This document shows, in pieces, positions 1 to 6,225 of a DNA stretch of 17,204 nucleotides. Under the pieces are notes generated by a model that ran no database searches, was not told the origin of the DNA, and saw only the letters and a list, made by a program, of their open reading frames with translations. Source of the stretch: Kiritimatiellales bacterium. GTDB taxonomy: Bacteria > Verrucomicrobiota > Kiritimatiellia > Kiritimatiellales > Pontiellaceae. Each line of letters opens with the position of its first letter. The first letter of the stretch is position 1. Location of the stretch: the NCBI GenBank assembly GCA_021734595.1, contig JAIPIO010000037.1, forward strand, positions 1 to 17,204, written 5' to 3'. The position numbers and the translations under genes are program-made.

Positions 1-60
1 GATCGGCAGGATGCCATGGCCTGTCGTTTTGCAACACATTCAATGCACCGTCGCAGTCCG

Positions 61-177
61 TTGGAACCGCTGGAAAAAAGAGATTGCCTTTAGGTGGTTA
101 ATAGCCGATATTCTCGCGCTTTCCAACCATTGGAAAAAAAGTTCCAGCGGTTGGAATAAAGTTTCCATCCATTGGAA
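61..177. repeat. Phased array of short palindromes, 21-bp period
   Basis: Three perfect copies of TTCCA-N4-TTGGAA begin at 121, 142 and 163, so each is exactly 21 bp from the next, close to two helical turns. They are separated by A-rich 6-bp linkers. A degenerate copy lies at 61-75 (TTGGA-N5-TGGAA). The 5-bp arms are conserved while the central bases differ (ACCA, GCGG, TCCA). The array sits just upstream of tRNA-Pro. Related copies occur at 10460-10694. I do not recognise the family. It could be a set of binding sites for a dimeric protein or, if transcribed, a row of small hairpins. No protein gene is visible in positions 1-204. Confidence 0.8.
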
Positions 178-204
178 TGATTGGTAGTGAATAACGACTA
201 ATAT

Positions 205-281
205 CGGGGTGTAGCGCAGTCTGGTAGCGCGGTTGCTTTGGGAGCAATAGGTCGGCGGTTCGAATCCGTCCACCCCGACCA
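205..281 (+). tRNA. tRNA-Pro (anticodon UGG)
   Basis: The 77-nt sequence folds as a cloverleaf. The acceptor strands CGGGGTG (205-211) and CACCCCG (271-277) pair perfectly. The anticodon loop TTTGGGA gives anticodon TGG, and the T-loop carries the standard GGTTCGAATCC. The 3' CCA is encoded (279-281). The reverse strand gives a familiar artefact reading frame (GFEPP-type peptide) that is not a gene. Confidence 0.97.
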
Positions 282-310
282 TCCTTCGCTCGCGTGCGAG
301 CTACGGATGG
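279..310. repeat. Long imperfect hairpin between the two tRNA genes
   Basis: CCATCC (279-284, sharing the CCA end of tRNA-Pro) pairs with GGATGG (305-310). Inside it GCTCGC (288-293) faces GCGAGC (296-301). No T-tract follows, so it is not a classical intrinsic terminator. It may be a processing hairpin between the two tRNAs of one transcript, or an interspersed palindrome. Confidence 0.5.
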
Positions 311-329
311 CAGGCCAGCATTATTGTTC

Positions 330-387
<58 letters not shown>

Positions 388-406
<19 letters not shown>

Positions 407-526
407 TTTCCTAATGCGACCCTCAGGATGAGAACCGTGGGTTCGACACAAGCACAGCGCAGTGAGACTGGAGCAATGCGACAGTCCCCGAAGGGGCGAC
501 AGCAATCCTGATCAGGGCGCCATTTC
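388..526 (+). repeat. Direct repeat of the tRNA-Arg 3' end (23 bp, 116-bp spacing)
   Basis: Positions 388-410 (end of the tRNA-Arg T-arm, acceptor strand, CCA and 4 further bases) recur exactly at 504-526. The 93-bp spacer holds a T-loop-like GGGTTCGA (438-445) and a small CCCC/GGGG hairpin (487-495). The second copy also provides the stop codon of the convergent gene on the - strand. Two explanations fit. One is an attachment-site scar of an integrated and lost element. The other is a tRNA-distal repeat like the one in the E. coli tyrT operon, where repeat units also carry the tRNA 3' end. Confidence 0.85.
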
Positions 527-2032
527 TTTTTTCAGTCGGCGGTAAACGACGAGCTGCGCCTGGCCTTTGTTGGTGGTGAGGGTGTATTCCTCCGGCGGGA
601 TCGCAAAGCTTCCCACCTTTTCCAATGTCTGGAAAATGCTGGAACCCTCGAACCAGGACGGGAAGATCACGAGCCAGTCCATTTTTTGGAATGCCGCTTT
701 TGAATCTTTGGAGAATGCCAGCTCGGCGTTGTTAAGGCCCATCATGTCGAGGGTGTAGCGGTTGCCAAAATAGCGGATGGCACCGGCGTCGTTGGCGCCG
801 ATGACGGCATCCTTCGGTGTGTTAATGCTGATCCATTCGCCGGCGCGCACATTAACCAGACGGATGGCGCGCGAGTCGGAAATCAAGTGGCCACGCCGGT
901 CGGCAAAGGAGTTTACAAAGTTGGGAAGCGAAATCACCAGGGCAAGAATTATGAACGCTTTCAGTGCGAGCGGCGCCTTTTTTCCGGGAATGAGGTTTGC
1001 GGCACCGCAGGTGAGCATGCCGATGCCGATGCTGAAGGATGCGGTCAGGATAAGGGACGCGGGGTCGAACCAGCGCGTCCAGTAGTAGCCGGAAAACTCG
1101 ATCTCGCGGGAGCAGGCGACCCCGGCCAGAAAGGCGGCGGGTGCGGCCAGCATAAAGATGGTGAAGGGCCATGTATTTCGGGTGCGGTGCGTCATAAGAA
1201 TGTTGATAAACAACAGGGTAAGAACGGCGGCCAGTATGTAGACGGGAACCAGTCCTTGAAATGAGAGCGAGTTCCAGAAGGCCAGTAGCTGCACAGTACC
1301 CAGTTGGAGCGAAGTCGCTTTCATGTAGAAGGTGGTTGGAAGCCAGTGGCCGTTGGCGGTTTTGCAGAAGAGGCTCCAGAGGATCATGGGGATCGGCAGA
1401 ATGAGGAGGGTTGCAAGTTGTCTGGGCCGCCATTTCTTCAGGTAAACAGCAATCCCGGCGGCTATGCCGAAGAGGGGCAACAACAGGAGCGATTCGGGGC
1501 GCGTGACGGGCGTGAGGCTGATCAGTACTGCCGAAAGCACGGGGCGGTTCTTTATAAACGCGAGGGCGGCACCGAGCCATAGGGTTACCAGCAGGCTGGT
1601 TTCCATCCCGGAGAGGGCGGAAAAGGCGAGCCGGGGATCGATGGCGAACAAGGATGCGGCAATCACCCCGGCAGTTTCGGCGCCATTGATGCTCTTCCCA
1701 AGCTTCTTGACCAGATGAATGCTCATTAGCGCCAGGATTATACCGATCAGCTTAACGGCGAGCACCACGGCATCGTTGCCGAGCGGCTGAAGCCAGTGCA
1801 CGGGTGCCGTAATGATACTCCATAGCGGGCTGGTGGAACCGGCCTCCTGCACGCCCGGGTTGTAGGCAAAACCCTGGCCGGCGGCAAACGAGCGCGAGTA
1901 GACCCGGTGAATCCAAGCGTCGTCCAGCGGGAAATCGAGCAGGCTGAACGGGTTGGCCGCAAAGAATGCGGCCACGACGAGAAAAAGCAGGAGAGGCAGT
2001 TTCTTGATGGTTGGATTCACTGGTAGAACCAA
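512..2032 (-). CDS. GT-C type membrane glycosyltransferase (distal gene)
   Basis: This 506-residue polytopic membrane protein has many hydrophobic segments from about residue 12 to 370 and a soluble tail of about 110 residues. The first periplasmic loop carries an acidic DDAW (residues 37-40), followed by an AGQGFAYNPG...GSTSPLW stretch. That pattern is typical of GT-C fold glycosyltransferases that use polyprenyl-phosphate sugars, such as AftB-like proteins. The acceptor and sugar are unknown. The start is TTG at 2032, overlapping the upstream gene by 16 bp. A GTG at 2020 would form a GTGA overlap with the upstream stop codon and may be the true, coupled start. Neither has a strong ribosome site. 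The last five codons and the TGA stop lie inside the duplicated tRNA-Arg end, so the C-terminus was probably set by that repeat. A dyad repeat copy (620-634) encodes FQTLE in the tail. Confidence 0.8.
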   Translation of the reverse strand: MVLPVNPTIKKLPLLLFLVVAAFFAANPFSLLDFPLDDAWIHRVYSRSFAAGQGFAYNPGVQEAGSTSPLWSIITAPVHWLQPLGNDAVVLAVKLIGIILALMSIHLVKKLGKSINGAETAGVIAASLFAIDPRLAFSALSGMETSLLVTLWLGAALAFIKNRPVLSAVLISLTPVTRPESLLLLPLFGIAAGIAVYLKKWRPRQLATLLILPIPMILWSLFCKTANGHWLPTTFYMKATSLQLGTVQLLAFWNSLSFQGLVPVYILAAVLTLLFINILMTHRTRNTWPFTIFMLAAPAAFLAGVACSREIEFSGYYWTRWFDPASLILTASFSIGIGMLTCGAANLIPGKKAPLALKAFIILALVISLPNFVNSFADRRGHLISDSRAIRLVNVRAGEWISINTPKDAVIGANDAGAIRYFGNRYTLDMMGLNNAELAFSKDSKAAFQKMDWLVIFPSWFEGSSIFQTLEKVGSFAIPPEEYTLTTNKGQAQLVVYRRLKKEMAP

Positions 2033-4095
2033 TAGGCAAATGAGATGTGGTCGCCACCGATCATAATTCGTGGATTTTCGCTCTGCAGGTAGGGCGGGGG
2101 AATCTTCAGCAGCACCTCGCTAAATCCTTCCTCGCCGACCGCAAGTTCCGGAACAGGAACTTCGACGTCGTCTACAAACAGTTTCAACTGCTGCATTTCA
2201 TCCAGCTCGAGTTTATGGATTTTTGAGAGCTGCCTGCCGTGATAGATTGTGCCTTCAACCGTACGCGCGGTGCGCATGGCGATGTACAGCGGTTTGCCTT
2301 TCTGCACGGGTCCAACATCAAAGGATTCACTCCCAATGACGGCGCGCCCCACCTCTGAATAGTCTTTGTCGCCGAGCTTTGCGGTTAGTGTGACCAGTGG
2401 AATGCGCATATTCTTCAGCCGGAGCCAGCGCTTGTAGTTGTGCTGTTCTTCACTATGGATATAGCCAATATCCATACTGTCGATGAGTTTGAGTTCCTTG
2501 AGCTGGTCTCCCAGCAGCAGCGGTTCATTTCCTCCGTCAAGTGTGTCCCATACCGCCTTGTAAACCACAAGACTCCAAGGGCTGGCAATGGCGGAGTCGC
2601 TGTCCGTTAACCGGGCTTCCCCCATGAATGGTTCCGTCCATGGATGATGTTCCAGGACATTAAGGTAGGTGATCCAGTTTTCAAACCGGAGGTCGGGGCG
2701 GTGTTTCAGGAGATCGATGACGTGGAATAGTTGTTGCTCAATACCTTTTTCAAAGAAGCCCGGCGCAGTGATGCCCCATAGGTTGTAGGCCTGATGTTCC
2801 GGGAGATAATAGTTCACGCCACCGACATCCATATACCCGAAGCGTTCCGTGGTCGGAATGGCCTGTGCGATCCGGCCTGCAAACGCTTCATCTTTCTCCA
2901 TAGTGATGGCAACGGTGTATGCGTTGCAGAATACATAGGCCAGGAAGACTATCTGGTACAGAAGAAGCAGAGCGGTACAGATCGGCAGGAAATACGGAGC
3001 TTTCAGGCGATCGTGAACTTCAAACACTCCGATGGAAACGTAAACCAGAAAGAGGGGAAAGATCCAGCCGAGGTAGCGGTCGTTGGAAATGCCCTGCCAT
3101 TGGCTGGATGCCACCAAGGCAATGGCGGCACCGGCGCTGAGAGCCAGCCAGCATTCGCAGAGTCGGATTGTTTTGTCTTTCCGCGGGTATAACAGGATGC
3201 CAGCCAAACCAAGCGCACCGCCGATCAGGGGAAGCAGGTAGAACTGCCGAGCCTTGTCCGACAATCCAAAGAAAACCCCTTTTAGCAATCCGACTGCATC
3301 ATAAAGAATGTGCTCCACCGCCCCGGTAAGCGGATAGACTTTAAAATATCCCTTATTGGCAACGGACATGAACTGGAAGTGCCCGGTGAGCCTGTAGTTG
3401 ATGATCAATGTGATTAGAAAAACGACTGCACCAGTTATTCCATAGAGAAGGAACTGACGGCTTTGCTTGGTGGTGCCCGGTGCGTTGCTGAAAAAACGGT
3501 TGGCGAGAAGCCCAATGACGCTGCAGGAGATGAATGCGATGGAGAAAACAAAACCCTCCGGTCGCGTGATGGCGCAAAGGGCAATTAGGAGAAAAGGAAG
3601 GTAGCGCCGCCCATACAGGATGGATGTGAAGGTGGCCAATGCGAGGAATGTAAGCAGTCCGATATCCGTTTGGCGCAGGACGGCCGAGGCCGTATGACCG
3701 CTCAGGACGGTCATGAACAGTACCAACGGGACGATTCGTGGGTGCAGCCGTTTGGTAATCAGCCAGAGTAAAACAATGATTCCCAGATAGAAACCAGCGT
3801 TTAGTATAAATACGGCCGTGATGAATGCATCACCCGTGGCACCAAGTTGGTAAAGCAAGGAGAGGAGCAGGGGGTAGAGATATGAAGTGCTGCCGGTTGA
3901 TGGTGTGTCGCCCGGAGAGAACGTGAAGGAATGCCCCTCGGCAATGTTTCTTGCATATTGAAGATAGAGTATAACATCGGGTTCCGCTATGGCCGGGGTG
4001 CCATCGCCCGCTGCTGTCAAGATGAGGTAAAAAGATGAGATAATCAGAACTGCACCACAGAGGGCCAGGATCAGCATATTTTTAGAATTCAGCAT
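2017..4095 (-). CDS. GT-C type membrane glycosyltransferase (proximal gene)
   Basis: This 692-residue membrane protein has an N-terminal membrane segment (about residues 7-28). The first loop holds EPD (38-40) and then a YARNIAEGHSFTFSPGD...GSTSYLYP stretch. The same acidic-loop layout occurs in its neighbour, so the two are probably paralogues. About ten more hydrophobic segments follow to about residue 400, and then a soluble C-terminal region of about 260 residues. GT-C enzymes usually move a sugar from a lipid-phosphate carrier to a target outside the inner membrane. The ATG at 4095 is the start. The stop overlaps the next gene. It lies 68 bp beyond the pilin terminator, so it needs readthrough or its own promoter, which I did not find. 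Its position next to the pilin suggests, but does not show, a role in pilin or surface glycosylation. Confidence 0.78.
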   Translation of the reverse strand: MLNSKNMLILALCGAVLIISSFYLILTAAGDGTPAIAEPDVILYLQYARNIAEGHSFTFSPGDTPSTGSTSYLYPLLLSLLYQLGATGDAFITAVFILNAGFYLGIIVLLWLITKRLHPRIVPLVLFMTVLSGHTASAVLRQTDIGLLTFLALATFTSILYGRRYLPFLLIALCAITRPEGFVFSIAFISCSVIGLLANRFFSNAPGTTKQSRQFLLYGITGAVVFLITLIINYRLTGHFQFMSVANKGYFKVYPLTGAVEHILYDAVGLLKGVFFGLSDKARQFYLLPLIGGALGLAGILLYPRKDKTIRLCECWLALSAGAAIALVASSQWQGISNDRYLGWIFPLFLVYVSIGVFEVHDRLKAPYFLPICTALLLLYQIVFLAYVFCNAYTVAITMEKDEAFAGRIAQAIPTTERFGYMDVGGVNYYLPEHQAYNLWGITAPGFFEKGIEQQLFHVIDLLKHRPDLRFENWITYLNVLEHHPWTEPFMGEARLTDSDSAIASPWSLVVYKAVWDTLDGGNEPLLLGDQLKELKLIDSMDIGYIHSEEQHNYKRWLRLKNMRIPLVTLTAKLGDKDYSEVGRAVIGSESFDVGPVQKGKPLYIAMRTARTVEGTIYHGRQLSKIHKLELDEMQQLKLFVDDVEVPVPELAVGEEGFSEVLLKIPPPYLQSENPRIMIGGDHISFAYWFYQ

Positions 4096-4162
4096 GATAT
4101 GAAACTACCTGTTGCGTTTGCGGTTAGACAATCTATTTTTAGGCATAAGATTATGAACGGAT

Positions 4163-4190
4163 AAAAAAAAGCCCCGGGGCATCCGGGGCT
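4163..4190 (-). terminator. Intrinsic terminator of the pilin transcript
   Basis: Read on the - strand, AGCCCCGG (4190-4183) pairs with CCGGGGCT (4177-4170) across a 5-nt loop. It is followed at once by eight T residues. It lies 20 bp after the pilin stop and would give a short, abundant pilin mRNA separate from the glycosyltransferase genes. Confidence 0.93.
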
Positions 4191-4210
4191 CTTTCAGCTA
4201 GCAAGAACTA

Positions 4211-4540
4211 TTAGTAGCTTGATTCGCCACCAACGGTGGTCTGCAGCGTAATGGTAGCATCGCCGACTTTCATGGCCGTTACAACAGAAGCGGAGTCAGA
4301 TGCGCCCTTGACATAGTCGCCAGCGTCGTCCCATGCGATGGTCGCGCCATCGGTTTTGCCGGTTTCCATTGCCCACTGCTGAACAGCGGAGTCAACGATA
4401 CGGATGTTGTTGGCTTTCGCTTTCGCGATGGAATTGGCACGTGCCTTCTGGAAGGAAGGAATACCGATTGCGGCCAACAGACCGATGATGGCAACTACGA
4501 TCATGATTTCTACCAGTGTGAATCCTTGTTTCTTATGCAT
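4211..4540 (-). CDS. pilA: Type IV pilin (prepilin)
   Basis: The 109-residue product begins MHKKQG followed by FTLVEIMIVVAIIGLLAAIGIP, a textbook class III signal. Cleavage is expected after Gly6 by prepilin peptidase. Phe+1 would be N-methylated and Glu+5 is present. The hydrophobic N-terminal helix (residues 7-30) continues as an Ala/Lys-rich helix, followed by a small C-terminal domain without cysteines. The mature length of 103 residues is short for a pilin but normal for small PilA types. The start is supported by a strong AAAGGAG ribosome site (4553-4547) 6 nt upstream. A sigma-54 promoter lies at 4639-4625 and a terminator follows, so the gene is probably a single-gene transcript and this is the likely major subunit. 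A pseudopilin role cannot be excluded. Confidence 0.93.
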   Translation of the reverse strand: MHKKQGFTLVEIMIVVAIIGLLAAIGIPSFQKARANSIAKAKANNIRIVDSAVQQWAMETGKTDGATIAWDDAGDYVKGASDSASVVTAMKVGDATITLQTTVGGESSY

Positions 4541-4624
4541 TTTATTCTCCTTTAATTTTTATTTATCATTTCCTCGAGTAGTTGAGCTCACCTCCATGTA
4601 CCGCCACTCGCGGATTCAGTAGAA

Positions 4625-4639
4625 GCAATTCCTGTGCCA
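4625..4639 (-). promoter_or_regulatory. Sigma-54 promoter of the pilin gene
   Basis: The - strand reads TGGCAC-AGGAA-TTGC-TT, with GG and GC exactly 10 bp apart. It is nearly identical to the sigma-54 consensus TGGCACG-N4-TTGCW. The transcript should start near 4613 and give a leader of about 73 nt that includes the AAAGGAG site. Pilin promoters in Pseudomonas and Geobacter are also sigma-54 dependent and use PilR. Confidence 0.88.
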
Positions 4640-4653
4640 GAAAATGCCATCCA

Positions 4654-4668
4654 TTGAAAATTGTTCAA
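4654..4668. promoter_or_regulatory. Dyad TTGAA-N5-TTCAA above the pilin promoter
   Basis: A perfect 5-5-5 inverted repeat sits 14 bp upstream of the -24 element. It could be a regulator site, though sigma-54 activators usually bind further away. It has the same 5-5-5 architecture as the TTCCA repeats elsewhere, but with different arms. Confidence 0.35.
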
Positions 4669-4847
4669 GAAAACACCAGTATGGGAATTGAATGCCACTA
4701 ATTTATGCCCATAAGACAAGCACTTTGTTCCTGTTTCATCTGTAATTGAATATTTGAATGAGTTCATGATAAAAATATTTTGACCGGCGAAAGGGTTCCA
4801 AAACTGAGAAATTTTCAACATTGAGAAGGGATTTTCATATCGATGAC

Positions 4848-5207
4848 CTACTCTGTCTCGTCTTCCGGCAGTTTTCGGTAAAGCGTAGCAAGGCTGATGT
4901 CCAGTTCCTTGGCTGCCTTGGCTTTATCCCCGCCCATCGTTGAAATAACATTCTTAAGGTACTCTTTCTCCTTGGCCCGCAGGAAAGCTTTAAGCGATTT
5001 TCCCTTCTCAAACTCGGTCGTCAAGGCACTCTGTTGAGCGGCGGGGTTTTCTTCGAATGAAACAATCAGCTTGGAGGGCAGTGTTTCCCGGGTTATTTTT
5101 CCATCTTTGGCAAATGTAAGGCAGTGCTGGATGACATTCTGTAGTTCGCGGACATTTCCTGGCCAGCTGTAGTTTTGCAGAATAGCTAAAACAGCATTAT
5201 CCATCAC
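4848..5207 (-). CDS. pilR: PilR-like sigma-54 activator, C-terminal part (out of frame)
   Basis: This frame encodes the end of the AAA+ domain, with the WPGNVRELQN motif typical of NtrC-family activators. A linker follows, then a Fis-type helix-turn-helix near the end (GDKAKAAKELDISLATLYRKL). It belongs to the gene whose first part is at 6225-5197. Reading the poly-C tract at 5295-5288 as seven C residues would join the two into a single protein of 458 residues. The joined sequence runs PPLNIRPEDVLPLAQHFI, as expected for the family. A GTG (5207) or ATG (5204) could start this piece on its own, but no good ribosome site is seen. On its own it would be a DNA-binding fragment without the receiver and ATPase. 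Confidence 0.88.
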   Translation of the reverse strand: MMDNAVLAILQNYSWPGNVRELQNVIQHCLTFAKDGKITRETLPSKLIVSFEENPAAQQSALTTEFEKGKSLKAFLRAKEKEYLKNVISTMGGDKAKAAKELDISLATLYRKLPEDETE

Positions 5208-6225
5208 CGGCGGGGGCGCTCCCTCGATAAGTTCCTGTGCAATGAAATGCTGCGCCAGTGGAAGAACATCTTCGGGGCGTATATTGAGGGGGGGGTATTT
5301 CTATCGTGATTACGCTCAATCTGTAAAAAAGGTCTTCTCGGAAGGAGCCGTCCTTAACCAAGGTTTCCAGATTCTTGTTGGATGCAGCCAGAATACGGAC
5401 ATCCACGTCCACTTCATCGGTCCCTCCGACTTTTCGGATTCTTTTATTCTGGATGGCCCGCAACAGTTTGGATTGAAGGCTGGCCGGAATGGAATTGATT
5501 TCGTCCAGGAAAAGCGTCCCCCCTCTTGCTGCTTCAAAAAGACCGTCCTTGCTGCTGTTGGCACCGGTGAAAGCCCCTTTAACATGGCCGAAGAGTTCGG
5601 ATTCAATCAGTGATTCCGGCAACGCTGCACAGTTGATCGGCAGGAACCGTCCCTCTTTGCGGGCGCTGTAGGTGTGAAGGGCTTCGGCAACCAGTTCCTT
5701 ACCGGTTCCGCTTTCTCCGGTTATCATAATGGTGGTTTTAGTGGGAGCAACCCGCTTGACCATTTCGCAGACATTTTTCATCGAATCGCTTTCCGCCACG
5801 ATATTTCCGAAGTATTTCTTTGTTTCCACCTGTGTTGTTGTGCCGACCTGTTCCATAATGGTGTTTTGATAGTCAAGCGCCCGCTTTACGGTAAGCAGCA
5901 GTTCATCGATTTTAAAAGGTTTGGGGATATAATCGAAAGCGCCTTCCTTCATGGCGTCCACCGCAGTGGATACCGTTGCATAGGCCGTAAGCATGATGAC
6001 CCCTACCGTTGGATGCAGTTGACGCACTTTCTTCAAAAGCTGCATCCCATCCATCGGCTCCATCTTTATATCCGATATCAGCAGGTCGAAATGATCGCTT
6101 TTGAATATTTTTTCCGCAGCGACCCCGTTTTTCGCCAATTTCACATCGTACCCTTTAGAAATAAGAATCTTATTCAAAAGGCTAAGAATGGTTGGGTCAT
6201 CATCTGCTATGAGAATTCTGGCCAT
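5197..6225 (-). CDS. pilR: PilR-like sigma-54 response regulator, N-terminal part (frameshifted)
   Basis: Residues 1-120 are a receiver domain with acid pocket D8-D10, phospho-acceptor D52, T80 and K102. Residues 140-312 are the AAA+ domain. It has Walker A GESGTGKE (170-177), the sigma-54 contact loop GAFTGA (217-222), Walker B LFLDE (238-242) and FREDLFYRL (296-304). After residue 312 the frame leaves the family pattern and stops at 5197, because the C tract at 5295-5288 has one base too many. The ATG at 6225 follows a GAGGG ribosome site and overlaps the sensor gene by 26 bp, which suggests coupling. Its order after the pilC and sensor genes matches pilS-pilR pairs. As read, the product lacks the end of the ATPase domain and the DNA-binding domain. 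It may be a sequencing error, a true lesion or a slippage switch. Confidence 0.9.
   Translation of the reverse strand: MARILIADDDPTILSLLNKILISKGYDVKLAKNGVAAEKIFKSDHFDLLISDIKMEPMDGMQLLKKVRQLHPTVGVIMLTAYATVSTAVDAMKEGAFDYIPKPFKIDELLLTVKRALDYQNTIMEQVGTTTQVETKKYFGNIVAESDSMKNVCEMVKRVAPTKTTIMITGESGTGKELVAEALHTYSARKEGRFLPINCAALPESLIESELFGHVKGAFTGANSSKDGLFEAARGGTLFLDEINSIPASLQSKLLRAIQNKRIRKVGGTDEVDVDVRILAASNKNLETLVKDGSFREDLFYRLSVITIEIPPPQYTPRRCSSTGAAFHCTGTYRGSAPAGDG
5288..5295 (-). other. Poly-C tract at the pilR frameshift
   Basis: There are eight C residues on the coding strand. The family sequence continues only if seven are read (or ten, or by +1 slippage). Nothing else nearby interrupts the gene. 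Confidence 0.85.

Larger units (their letters stand above)
4551..4847 (-). promoter_or_regulatory. Gene-free, AT-rich upstream region of the pilin gene
   Basis: About 300 bases between pilR and the pilin gene hold no gene that I can support. The stretch is visibly richer in A and T than the genes around it. It contains the sigma-54 promoter (4639-4625), a dyad just upstream (4654-4668) and room for activator sites further up. A 77-codon open frame on the - strand (4821-4588) runs over the promoter, has no ribosome site and matches nothing I know, so I treat it as noncoding. Confidence 0.65.

Noticed and set aside
40..282. 80-codon open frame on the - strand
   Set aside because: It is the reverse complement of tRNA-Pro and the palindrome array. 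Its GFEPP-like peptide is a well-known tRNA artefact.
487..495. CCCC-GAA-GGGG hairpin after tRNA-Arg as a terminator
   Set aside because: The stem is only four base pairs and no T-run follows it.
852..1580. 242-codon open frame on the - strand
   Set aside because: It is a shifted frame inside the GT-C gene, lacking hydrophobic segments or any family pattern.
4588..4821. 77-codon open frame on the - strand upstream of the pilin
   Set aside because: It has no ribosome site and no recognisable family, and the pilin sigma-54 promoter lies within it.
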